Positions 34,370-42,310 of a stretch of DNA of 64,000 nt are shown here, piece by piece. Position numbers and translations under genes: made by a program. The DNA comes from Myxococcota bacterium (GTDB taxonomy: Bacteria; Myxococcota_A; UBA9160; UBA4427). The stretch's first letter is position 1, and every line of letters begins with the position of its first letter. A model generated the notes under the pieces. It made no database searches, was not told where the DNA came from, and saw nothing but the letters and a program-made list of their open reading frames with translations. Location: positions 1-64,000 of the forward strand of contig JASMLK010000072.1 of NCBI GenBank assembly GCA_030748735.1, in the 5' to 3' direction.

Positions 34370-35550
34370 GCTTCGAGCAACGTTCGCGCTTCGTCGGCGA
34401 TCGCGCGTTCTTCGTCGGCTTCGATCACGTAGATCGCGCATGGCGAATCGTCGTGTGAGATCGTTCCGCTGTTCCCGGCATGCGCTTCGTTGCGCGCGGG
34501 GTCGAGCACGAAGCCGAGGCCCCCAAGGTCTTCGAGGATGCGCGCGCGCAGCTCGGGGCTGTTCTCGCCCGCGCCACCGGTGAAGACCAGGGCGTCGGCT
34601 CCACCGAGTACGGCGAGATGGGCACCGATGTAGCGCCGCACCCGATGGGTGAAGACGCCGAGCGCGCGTGCTGCGGGTGCCCTTCCACCGCGGGCATCTT
34701 CGAGTAGCTGCTTCAGGTCTCCGGTCGTCTGCGAGAGACCGAGGAGTCCGCTTTCGTTCTGTAGCATGGCCTCGACGCCGGTCGCGTCGAGCCCGCGTCG
34801 CCTCGCGAGGTACGCGAACACGCCCGGGTCGACGTCGCCCGAGCGGGTCGACATCACGAGACCCTCGAGCGGCGTCATGCCCATCGACGTGTCGACCGAA
34901 CGTCCGTCGCGGATCGCCGCGGTCGAACAACCTGCACCCAGATGGCAGGTGATGATCCGGGTTCCTTCCGCGCTGCCGCCCAACCATTCGATCGCCCGTT
35001 CGGAAACCGAACGATGCGAGCTGCCGTGGAAGCCATAGCGACGGACACCGTCGCGTTCGTAGGTGTCATGGGGCAGGGCGTAGAGGTAGGCGGCTTCCGG
35101 CAGGGTCTGGTGAAAGGCGGTGTCGAACACGGCCACGTGCTGCGCCTGTGGGAAGGCCCGCCGCGCGGCGCGAATGCCCTCGAGACACAGCGGATTGTGG
35201 AGCGGTGCGAGAGGCACCAGGGCTTCGATGGCGGCTTCGACCTCGTCGTCGATCTGCGTCGCTCGTGAAAAGCGCTCGCCGCCATGCACCACCCGATGCC
35301 CGACCGCATCGAGTTCCGGATCGTCAGCCGCGCCGAGGATTTCACGCGCAAGCACGTCGAACGCCTGGTCGTGTGAAGTCGCTTCGACCTCCCGCTTCTC
35401 GACGCGCTCACCCGCCACGACTTGCAGCTGCGCTGTCGAGTCGCGACTCGCAAGCCCCGCCACCTGACCGCTCGCCAGCACGCGACCCTGCTCATCGAAG
35501 AGCTTGCCCTTGAGCGACGAGCTGCCGCAGTTGGTGACGAGGATCTTCAA
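34345..35550 (-). CDS. ackA: acetate kinase
   Basis: 401 aa, normal length. TTG start at 35550, supported by homology because KILVTNCGSSSLKGKLFD is the universal opening of the family. Further acetate/propionate kinase signatures are GHRVVHGGERF, VAVFDTAFH, YGFHGSSHR, TCHLGAGCSTAAIRDGRSVD, LVFTGGAGENSPELR and the adenine-site end. It interconverts acetyl phosphate + ADP and acetate + ATP. Its start is 13 bp after the aminotransferase stop, so the two are probably co-transcribed. No phosphotransacetylase gene is in the window. Confidence 0.93.
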   Translation of the reverse strand: MKILVTNCGSSSLKGKLFDEQGRVLASGQVAGLASRDSTAQLQVVAGERVEKREVEATSHDQAFDVLAREILGAADDPELDAVGHRVVHGGERFSRATQIDDEVEAAIEALVPLAPLHNPLCLEGIRAARRAFPQAQHVAVFDTAFHQTLPEAAYLYALPHDTYERDGVRRYGFHGSSHRSVSERAIEWLGGSAEGTRIITCHLGAGCSTAAIRDGRSVDTSMGMTPLEGLVMSTRSGDVDPGVFAYLARRRGLDATGVEAMLQNESGLLGLSQTTGDLKQLLEDARGGRAPAARALGVFTHRVRRYIGAHLAVLGGADALVFTGGAGENSPELRARILEDLGGLGFVLDPARNEAHAGNSGTISHDDSPCAIYVIEADEERAIADEARTLLEAQSSSSVR

Positions 35551-35563
35551 CGCGGGGCCCGGT

Positions 35564-36910
35564 TCATGCGGCCGAAGCGTCGCTGAAGGCGTCTGCGAGA
35601 GCTTCCTCGATGCTGCTCGCCAGCAGGTCGAATTCGGCTTCGCCGCTGATGAACGGCGGCGCCGCGATCAGGATGTTGCCCCGGCCGGGACTCGTTTCGG
35701 CGGTTCGACCGATGATGACACCGCGTTTCGCACAGCCTGCGAGCACCGCAGCGACCTGGTCCGCGGGTGCCGGCTCCTTGGTTTGCTTGTCCGCAACGAG
35801 TTCGACACCGAACAAGAGCCCCTTGCCCCGCACGTCTCCGACGTTCGGGTGGCTGAGCAGCTTCTCGAGTCGCGTCATGAGACTCTTCTCCAAGGTGGCC
35901 ACGCGCTCGACCAGCCCCTCGCGCTCGATGATGGCAATGTTCTCGAGCCCGACCGCCGTCGCTACCGGGTGCCCACCAAAGGTGTTCACATGTCGAAAGT
36001 GACGGTGACTCGCCGGGGCACCGTCGAAGGCCTTGAAGACCTCTTCCCGCGCGACGGTCGCAGCAAGCGGCATGTAGCCACTCGCCATGCCCTTCGCCAT
36101 GGTGACGATGTCGGGTTGGATGCCCCAATGTTGATGGGCGAACATCTTGCCCGTTCGACCGAAGCCCGTCACGACTTCGTCGACGATGAGCAGCACGCCG
36201 TGGCGCGTGCAGACTTCGCGCACGGCGGGCAGGTAGTCGTCCGGCGGAAAGAGCAGCCCGCCACCGGCGACGATCGGCTCGGTGATGAAGGCCGCCACGC
36301 TATTCGCGCCTTCGCGCAGGATCGTTTCTTCGAGTTTCTCGGCGCAGCGATCGACACCGCGATAGGGGTCGGGTGCGTCGGTGAAGATGAAGCCGGGCAC
36401 GAGCGGTTCGTAGCCGTGGCGCCGTTCCCAGTTGCCGGTTGCCGACAGCGCACCCAGCGTGCAGCCGTGATATCCGCGGTGGCGCGCGATGATCTTGTAG
36501 CGGCCGGTTCCGCCCGTCACTTGCGACTGGTACTGGCGCGCCATCTTGAACGCAGCCTCGTTCGCCTCGGAGCCGCTGTTCGAGTAGTAGACCCGGGCGG
36601 GATAGCCCAGCAATTCGACCAGCCTGGCCGCGAGCCGCACGCCGGGTTCGTGGCTCATGGTGCCCGGCAGGTAGGAGAGCTTCTTCATCTGTTCGGCCGC
36701 AACCTGGGCGAGTTCTTCGCGGCCATGGCCGACGTTCACGCACCACAGCCCCGAAACCGCGTCGTAGAAGCGATTGCCCGCCGCGTCGTACAGATAACAG
36801 CCCTCGCCCCGTTCGATGAAGCGGGGCGGGGCAGCGTCGATCCCCTGGTGCTGGGTGAGTGGGTGCCAGAGGCTTTCGATATCGAGTCTGGACAGGTCGG
36901 GTTGGCTCAT
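35564..36910 (-). CDS. class III pyridoxal-phosphate aminotransferase, taurine-pyruvate type
   Basis: 448 aa. ATG 36910 with AGGAGA about 8 nt upstream. Fold-type I class III motifs: NSGSEANEAAFKMARQY, HRGYHGCTLGALSATG, EPIVAGGG, LLIVDEVVTGFGRTGKMFA and TMAKGMASGYMPLAA, which carries the PLP lysine. HVNTFGGHPVATA follows. The opening LWHPLTQHQGI and overall pattern fit taurine-pyruvate aminotransferase, which converts taurine + pyruvate to sulfoacetaldehyde + alanine. Other omega-amine substrates cannot be excluded. The coupled ackA gene fits, because sulfoacetaldehyde acetyltransferase would give acetyl phosphate, but no such gene is nearby. Confidence 0.85.
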   Translation of the reverse strand: MSQPDLSRLDIESLWHPLTQHQGIDAAPPRFIERGEGCYLYDAAGNRFYDAVSGLWCVNVGHGREELAQVAAEQMKKLSYLPGTMSHEPGVRLAARLVELLGYPARVYYSNSGSEANEAAFKMARQYQSQVTGGTGRYKIIARHRGYHGCTLGALSATGNWERRHGYEPLVPGFIFTDAPDPYRGVDRCAEKLEETILREGANSVAAFITEPIVAGGGLLFPPDDYLPAVREVCTRHGVLLIVDEVVTGFGRTGKMFAHQHWGIQPDIVTMAKGMASGYMPLAATVAREEVFKAFDGAPASHRHFRHVNTFGGHPVATAVGLENIAIIEREGLVERVATLEKSLMTRLEKLLSHPNVGDVRGKGLLFGVELVADKQTKEPAPADQVAAVLAGCAKRGVIIGRTAETSPGRGNILIAAPPFISGEAEFDLLASSIEEALADAFSDASAA

Positions 36911-37149
36911 CGCGTGCTCTCCTGCTTTCGCGCGGCCGGGAGGATAGAGCGATCGGCGCCCCCTCGCCGTGGCGCCGCGCGCCTGCCGAGAGTTATCGTG
37001 CCGGGTCCGAGGCGCAGCTGTGTGCCGAACGGTCCGGTCCGGACGGCTGGCCTCGCGCAGTTCCGGGCGGCTCGCGATTCGACTTCCGATTCGCGGAGCC
37101 GCGGCCGTAGGAAACCAACCCGCAACACCACAGAGAGGAATCCCCCGTC

Positions 37150-37431
37150 ATGCCCAGCGTCATCGCGAATCTGAAGGTGAAGGAAGACAAGATCGAAGAG
37201 GCCAAGGTGGCGTTCAAGCAGCTCGCCGAGGAAACCCTCGCCAGCGAGGAGGGGACGCTCGAGTACGTCGCCCATCAGCGCCAGGACGATCCCACGACCT
37301 TCGTCTTCTACGAGAAGTACGCGAGTGACGAAGCCTTCAAGATCCACGGCAAGAACCTCGCGAGCAAGGCGGCCGTTTTCGGTGGTGTCCTCGCGGGTGC
37401 GCCCGAGATCATCATGATCGAAGAAGTCTGA
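37150..37431 (+). CDS. antibiotic-biosynthesis-monooxygenase (ABM) fold protein
   Basis: 93 aa, a single dimeric alpha/beta-barrel domain: VIANLKVKEDKIEEAKVAFK, EEGTLEYVAHQRQDDP, TTFVFYEKYASDEAF and HGKNLAS. Members include quinol monooxygenase YgiN, heme-degrading and stress-related proteins; none can be singled out. AGAGGAA lies about 10 nt before the ATG. The MaoC-type gene is 66 bp downstream in the same direction. Confidence 0.8.
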   Translation: MPSVIANLKVKEDKIEEAKVAFKQLAEETLASEEGTLEYVAHQRQDDPTTFVFYEKYASDEAFKIHGKNLASKAAVFGGVLAGAPEIIMIEEV

Positions 37432-37497
37432 GCTCGAACGCCCATTCCAACGTTCGTCCCTTCACGACCCAGCGCCCCTGAAGCAGGAGAACCACCC

Positions 37498-37980
37498 ATG
37501 TCCGAAAACGCACAGAAGGCCTACGAACTCTTCAAGGCTGTCGAAGGCAAAGAAGAAGCCACCGGTGATTGGTTCGAGGTGACCCAGGGCATCGTGAACC
37601 AGTTCGCCGATGTCACCCTCGACCATCAATTCATCCACGTCGACCCCGAGCGCGCGAAGCAGACGCCCTTCGGCGGGCCGATCGCGCACGGGTTCCTGAC
37701 CCTCTCGATGCTGACCCACCTCGGCGCCAGCGCGAACCCGGAAAACGTCGACAAGGCGCGCTTCGAAGGCATGATGATGGGCGTGAACTACGGCTTCGAG
37801 AAGGTTCGCTTCATCAGCCCGGTGCCGGTGGGTTCGCGCATTCGCGTCCACAAGTTGCTCTCGAAGGTCGAACTCAAGGGCAACGCGGTACAGCAGACGC
37901 AGACGATGACCGTCGAAGTCGAAGGCAATGAGAAGCCCGCCCTCGTCGCCGACTGGTTGACGCGCGCCGTCTACGCTTGA
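37498..37980 (+). CDS. MaoC-like hot-dog dehydratase
   Basis: 160 aa, the length of a single-domain MaoC/NodN-type protein. ATG with AGGAG 8 nt upstream. The hydratase 2 motif is FADVTLDHQFIHVDPE followed by FGGPIAHGFLTLSML, giving the Asp and His that activate water in R-specific enoyl-CoA hydratases. It likely hydrates a 2-enoyl-CoA, which would fit the other acyl-CoA enzymes in the window. It could form a two-gene unit with the ABM-fold gene. Confidence 0.85.
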   Translation: MSENAQKAYELFKAVEGKEEATGDWFEVTQGIVNQFADVTLDHQFIHVDPERAKQTPFGGPIAHGFLTLSMLTHLGASANPENVDKARFEGMMMGVNYGFEKVRFISPVPVGSRIRVHKLLSKVELKGNAVQQTQTMTVEVEGNEKPALVADWLTRAVYA

Positions 37981-38070
37981 TCCACGCCAGCGGCGCGAGG
38001 GGCTCGAGATCCGGTACGTCGAAACGCCCGAAGGTCTCGCGCGCGGCGAGTCTCCGTTGGGGGCCGCCCG

Positions 38071-39066
38071 CTACCGCTCGAGCGACAACCACAACCGCAG
38101 CAGGTGACGCCTGCGCTCCGGTTCTGGCCATTCCTCGTACTCCGTGCGGGCGTGGAGCACGGTGTGGTTCGAGACGAGTTGGATGTCGCCGGGTTCGAGT
38201 TCGAGGTCCAGGTACATGCCGGGGGTGAGGGCGATTGCTTCGTAGGTGTCGAGGAGATCGCGTTCGAGTTCGCTGTGGCGAGGGGCGTCGTCGTGCCGTT
38301 GCACCGAGCGGAAGTAGTCGCTGTGATAGAAGGTGCGAAGCTCGCCGTCGCTATAGCAGCTGGGTTGCACGGGCATGAAGCGCACCGGGGCGTCGGCCTT
38401 GGCGTCGCGAATGTCGAGGGATAGCGGTTCGAAGAGTCGCGCGGCGAGGTCGGGACGCTGCTTGCAGAGTTCGTTGTAGACGCTCACCGAACTCACGATG
38501 CGGCTCTTCCCGCCGGTCTTCGCGCGTTGCATGCACAGCAGGCCCACGACATCGGCGGCGTCGCAGTGGTATTCGATCTGTGCGGTCGTTTGATAGAGGC
38601 GCACGAACTCGTCCGTGGCCCGAGCCCCGGTGTCGCGCACATGTCCGAGCAGATGCCCCTGTGGGTTCTGTCCGCCGGGTTGACCGAGGTGGAGCCCGAA
38701 GCACCAGAAGAAGCGCTCGATGTCTTCTTCGCTGAAACGCTCGATGGGAAGGCCTTTGATGAGGACGAAGCCGCGCCCCGAAGCGAGTTCGTCTCGCCAG
38801 CCATCGATCGTGTTCTTCAACCCCGGGAGCGGGAAGTCCTCGCGGGCGAGTTCGCCGGTGGGCTTTCCCAGTGCACGTGCGTGGTCGAGTGCGCGTGAGA
38901 TCTCGCCGGTCTGTTCGGGCGTCCAATCGAAGCGCCAGCTCGTGTCCTGTGCGATTTCGCTACCGCGCCATGCCGCAGGCGATTCGACGGGGCCAGCAGG
39001 CATCGCCTCGTGGGGTCGCGTGAAGTAGTGGATGGATTGCTCGGCAAAGGATCGATAGGTCGCCAT
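38071..39066 (-). CDS. TauD/TfdA-family Fe(II)/2-oxoglutarate-dependent dioxygenase
   Basis: 331 aa. ATG 39066 is 2 bp after the TesB stop with GGAGG upstream. Iron ligands are His167 and Asp169 in YHCDAADV and the distal His near 305 in SNHTVLHART. The 2-oxoglutarate-binding Arg is probably in the final RRHLLRLWLS. Additional family marks: GRGFVLIKGLP and FFWCFGLHLGQPGGQNPQG. It hydroxylates a small organic substrate with O2 and 2-oxoglutarate; the TauD family covers taurine, alkyl sulfates and many others. Last gene of the six-gene leftward operon. Confidence 0.87.
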   Translation of the reverse strand: MATYRSFAEQSIHYFTRPHEAMPAGPVESPAAWRGSEIAQDTSWRFDWTPEQTGEISRALDHARALGKPTGELAREDFPLPGLKNTIDGWRDELASGRGFVLIKGLPIERFSEEDIERFFWCFGLHLGQPGGQNPQGHLLGHVRDTGARATDEFVRLYQTTAQIEYHCDAADVVGLLCMQRAKTGGKSRIVSSVSVYNELCKQRPDLAARLFEPLSLDIRDAKADAPVRFMPVQPSCYSDGELRTFYHSDYFRSVQRHDDAPRHSELERDLLDTYEAIALTPGMYLDLELEPGDIQLVSNHTVLHARTEYEEWPEPERRRHLLRLWLSLER

Positions 39067-39068
39067 GT

Positions 39069-39932
39069 TCAGCTTCCACCTCCGTGCAGGCGGATCAGAC
39101 CTTCCTGTACGACGGAAGCCACCAGCTGCCCGTCGCGCGTGTAGACGAGCCCGCGATTGAAGCCGCGCCCCCCCGACGATCGCGGCGCGTCCTGCACGAA
39201 GAGCAGCCATTCGTCGGCGCGGAAGCGTGAATGGAACCAGATCGAGTGGTCGAGACTCGCGGACTGGAACCTCGGATCCATCCACGAGAGACCGTGGGGC
39301 AGGATGCAGGTGTCGAGCAGGTTCATGTCCGACGCATAGGCGAGCAGGCATTGGTGGAGCGCGACGCTTTCGGGGAGTGTTCCCGCGGTGCGTATCCACA
39401 CCGCCATCTCGGGCGGGCGCTTGTCGGGTTCGAAGGGATCGACCGGATCGATCACGTGCTGCTCGAATGGCGAATCCCCTTCGTACCAATGCTTGAACTC
39501 GTCCGGTACGCGTTCGCGAACGGCGCGGCGGAAGATCTCGGGGTCGGGCAGATCTTCGGGTTGCGGGGTGTCGGGCATCGCGACCTGGTCTTCGAGTCCT
39601 TCTTCCTCGACCTGAAACGAAACCGACATCGCGAAGATCGCCTTGCCGTGTTGGATGGCCACGACCCGGCGGGTGGTGAAGCTCTTGCCGTCGCGAATGC
39701 GGTCGACCTCGTAGAGGATCGGGGTCTTGGGGTCGCCCGGGCGCAGGAAGTCGCCCTTGAGCGAATGGGCGATACGGCCTGCGACGGTGCGTCCCGCTGC
39801 GACCAGGGCCTGCCCCACCACCTGCCCACCGAACACGCGCTGCGAGCGTTCCTGGGGGCTGCGTCCGCGGAAGAGGTTGACCTCGAGGTCTTCGAGGTCC
39901 AACAGTTCGAGCAGTCGTTCGAGTGCACTCAT
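39069..39932 (-). CDS. acyl-CoA thioesterase II (TesB type)
   Basis: 287 aa, the expected length. ATG 39932 overlaps the P450 stop as ATGA. A double hot-dog fold: FGGQVVGQALVAAGRTV, HSLKGDFLRPGD and RRVVAIQHGKAIF in the first half, DHSIWFHSRFRADEWLLF and GRGFNRGLVYTRDGQLVASV in the second, all diagnostic of TesB. The catalytic Asp (LDHSIWFH) is present. It releases free acid from acyl-CoA. Position between P450 and dioxygenase genes suggests a modified acyl chain as substrate (inference). Confidence 0.92.
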   Translation of the reverse strand: MSALERLLELLDLEDLEVNLFRGRSPQERSQRVFGGQVVGQALVAAGRTVAGRIAHSLKGDFLRPGDPKTPILYEVDRIRDGKSFTTRRVVAIQHGKAIFAMSVSFQVEEEGLEDQVAMPDTPQPEDLPDPEIFRRAVRERVPDEFKHWYEGDSPFEQHVIDPVDPFEPDKRPPEMAVWIRTAGTLPESVALHQCLLAYASDMNLLDTCILPHGLSWMDPRFQSASLDHSIWFHSRFRADEWLLFVQDAPRSSGGRGFNRGLVYTRDGQLVASVVQEGLIRLHGGGS

Positions 39933-41173
39933 GCTCGTGCATCGACGAAGCGGATGGGGATACGCCCGGGCACGCGAAAGATCGATCGCCCCCATTCGGT
40001 TCGCTCGTTCAGCAATTCGAGCTCGTCGAAGCGCCGGACCAGGGCGCCGATGGCGATCTGGCTTTCGAGTCGCGCGAGGTGGGCACCCAGGCACAGGTGC
40101 GCGCCGCCGCCGAAGGACAGATGGTCGGGTACGGCACCGCGCCCCGCCGCGTAGCGGCTGACGTCGAAGCGTTCGGGGTCTTCGAAGACCTCGGGGTCGC
40201 GATTCGCCGCGGCCAACATGGCGAGGACTTCGCTGTCCTTCGGGATCTCGTAACCGCCGAAGCGCTGGGCTTCGTGGAGCACGCGGACGCTCACGAGGAT
40301 CGGGCCGGAATACCGTAGACACTCCTCGACAGCGCTGTCGATCCATTCGGGGTGTTCGCGAAGGCGCGCGAGTTCTGCAGGATGCTGGATCAGCGTCGTC
40401 AGTCCGTTGCCGATCAAACCGATCGTCGTCTCGAAGCCCGCGATCAACAGCCCCACCGAGTTGCTGAGCAGTTCGAGCGGGCTGAGCTTGTCGCCTTCTT
40501 CTTCGGCGGAGATCAACGCGCTCAGCAGGTCGTCACCCAGGTTCTTCCGTCGCTCTTCGATCAGCGCGTTGAAGTAGCCGATCAGGTTGGAGGCCGCGGC
40601 TTCGACCCGCTCCTGCAACGCCTCGTCGCCAATCCCGCGCAGGGTCAGCAGGCCGTGGGTCGCGTCGGCGGTCCAGTTCGTGAACTCTTCCTGGTCCGAC
40701 GGCGGGATCCCGAGCATCTCGCAGATCAAGGTGGCGGGGACGGGGCGCGCGAGATCGCGCACGAGGTCCATCTCGCCGCGCGCAGCCACCTTGTCGAGCA
40801 ACTCGTTCGTGATGGCTTCGATGCGTGGATGCCAACTCTCGATGGCGCGCGGCGTGAAGGCCTTGCTCACGAGTTTGCGCAGGCGCGTATGGGTCGGCGG
40901 GTCCTGCAGCAGCATGAAGAGGCCGCGTCCCGGTTCGTCTTCGACCTGCCCCGGGAGCAGGCCATTGGTCTGACGCATCCCCGCCCAATGGCCCCGCAGC
41001 AAGCGCCGCACATCTTCGTAGCGACTAAGCCGCCACTGTCCTTCCGGCGTGATGTTTACGGGTTGGGTTTCACGTAGTTCGCGATAGCCCGAATAGGGAT
41101 CGTCGGGTTGGGTGTCGCTCGGTTCGGCGCCGTACCAGCCCGGTGTCGGAGCCGCGCCATTTGCAGCCGACAT
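39929..41173 (-). CDS. cytochrome P450
   Basis: 414 aa, typical of soluble bacterial P450s. The I-helix oxygen-activation motif is AGFETT, the K-helix ExxR is EECLR, and the heme loop is FGGGAHLCLGAHLAR with thiolate Cys361. FMLLQDPPTHTRLRKLVSKAFTP is the common C-helix region. It hydroxylates an unknown substrate using an external ferredoxin/reductase, and no such redox partner is encoded next to it. It lies immediately after the PPOX-type gene (adjacent bases) and overlaps the thioesterase gene. Confidence 0.92.
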   Translation of the reverse strand: MSAANGAAPTPGWYGAEPSDTQPDDPYSGYRELRETQPVNITPEGQWRLSRYEDVRRLLRGHWAGMRQTNGLLPGQVEDEPGRGLFMLLQDPPTHTRLRKLVSKAFTPRAIESWHPRIEAITNELLDKVAARGEMDLVRDLARPVPATLICEMLGIPPSDQEEFTNWTADATHGLLTLRGIGDEALQERVEAAASNLIGYFNALIEERRKNLGDDLLSALISAEEEGDKLSPLELLSNSVGLLIAGFETTIGLIGNGLTTLIQHPAELARLREHPEWIDSAVEECLRYSGPILVSVRVLHEAQRFGGYEIPKDSEVLAMLAAANRDPEVFEDPERFDVSRYAAGRGAVPDHLSFGGGAHLCLGAHLARLESQIAIGALVRRFDELELLNERTEWGRSIFRVPGRIPIRFVDARA

Positions 41174-41614
41174 CTACAGGCTCCCGAGTCTGGCGTAGTC
41201 GACGGTGCGCCAGCGTTCGGGCTGCATGACGAATACGAGACTGCTGTCCCCTTCGCTCTGGCCTGCGATGTAGGCGTCGCCGAGTTCCTTGCCGAAGTAG
41301 CGGTGCGCCATCGGGCGCGTGTCGCTTTCGCGATCGGCCGCGCGCGTTTCGCTTACCGGCCCTTCGACGGACACGTACTTGTAGGCGGGTGGTGCTTCTT
41401 CCTGTGCGACGAGGGTGAAGCGACCGGCGGCCAGGAGCGCGCGCCCCTTGGCGCTTTCCTCACCCGTGATGATCCAGACACCGACGCCCGGACGGTAGTC
41501 GTACCAGATCGGAACGCTGAGTGGCGGTGCGCCTTCCTGCTCGATGCTGATCACGCCGACGTGAAGCCCCATCAAGAAGGCTTCGCGCTCTTCGCGGTTC
41601 ATGGTGAGTGACAT
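41174..41614 (-). CDS. pyridoxamine 5'-phosphate oxidase-like (PPOX) flavin/F420-type protein
   Basis: 146 aa. ATG 41614 is preferred over an ATG 12 nt later because AGGAA lies upstream. A split-barrel fold: HVGVISIEQEGAPPLSVPIW, YDYRPGVGVWIITGEESAKG and RFTLVAQEEAPPAYKYVSVEG. The family binds FMN, F420 or heme and often acts as a small reductase or oxidase. Its placement just upstream of the P450 gene could mean it acts on the same pathway or helps with electron supply, but this is speculative. Confidence 0.78.
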   Translation of the reverse strand: MSLTMNREEREAFLMGLHVGVISIEQEGAPPLSVPIWYDYRPGVGVWIITGEESAKGRALLAAGRFTLVAQEEAPPAYKYVSVEGPVSETRAADRESDTRPMAHRYFGKELGDAYIAGQSEGDSSLVFVMQPERWRTVDYARLGSL

Positions 41615-41651
41615 GTCGTTGTGGTTCCTCGAAACGGGCGCAGTGTTTGGG

Positions 41652-42290
41652 TCAATGCAGTTCGATGTGGCCGGCCGGACCTTCGAGTGTCGCGCACAAC
41701 TTCGGCTCACTGTTCTCGCGAACATCGAGTCGTGCACCGAGCGCATGCAGGGCCCGTGCGATGGCGTCGGGCTCCGGGTGTTCGGCCGAAAAGCCGCGCA
41801 ACGTACAGCGGGCGACGTCGTCGTCGGGACGTGCAGGGTGGGGTGTGGCTTCCCAGTCGATCACGAAGGGGATGAGCCCATCACCGATGGGGTCCGGGCG
41901 AAGCGTGAGCTTCCACTCGAGCCGCTCCCCGTCGGGTTGCGTGCGCGAAGCCGGGAACAGTAGCCCCGGGTCGTAGCCTCGCTCCTTCGAAGCCGCGGTG
42001 TCGGCTGCGAGGTCCGTGCTTCGCACCGCCCAGGTGACGAGCTTTGCTTCCCGAAGCTCGGCCAGCCCGAAAGGCGGAGGTTGCGCGGGTTCGGGGTTTG
42101 CGGGGTCGAGGGCGATCAGTTCGACGTAGCTCGTGTCGCGCATGGGCAGGATCGCGTTGTGGCTGCCGAAGCCTTCGTGCCGCCCGCCGAACCAGGCGCG
42201 CACCCCCAGCCGCTTTTCGAAGTGCGCGATCGCTTCTTCGAGGTCGGGGACGGCGTAGACGAGATGGTCGAGGGGGAGGGGGTCGGACAT
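41652..42290 (-). CDS. glyoxalase-like / VOC domain protein
   Basis: 212 aa. ATG 42290 chosen because LDHLVYAVPDLEEAIAHFEK, the first VOC beta-alpha-beta module, follows at once. GSHNAILPMRDTSYVELIAL completes it, and RTQPDGERLEWKLTLRP and LIPFVIDWEATPHPARP match the glyoxalase-like family often annotated as VOC/DUF-type. His in LDHLV and Glu in YVELIA could bind a metal. No clear ribosome site, so it may be translated by coupling with the patatin gene 20 bp upstream. The reaction is unknown. Confidence 0.78.
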   Translation of the reverse strand: MSDPLPLDHLVYAVPDLEEAIAHFEKRLGVRAWFGGRHEGFGSHNAILPMRDTSYVELIALDPANPEPAQPPPFGLAELREAKLVTWAVRSTDLAADTAASKERGYDPGLLFPASRTQPDGERLEWKLTLRPDPIGDGLIPFVIDWEATPHPARPDDDVARCTLRGFSAEHPEPDAIARALHALGARLDVRENSEPKLCATLEGPAGHIELH

Positions 42291-42310
42291 GGTTTTCGAG
42301 CTTGGCTCGA

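Noticed and set aside
32852-34987. A 711-codon minus-strand frame across the HAD-AGPAT gene and part of ackA
   Set aside because: Arg/His-rich mirror of a well-supported plus-strand gene; no recognisable domain.
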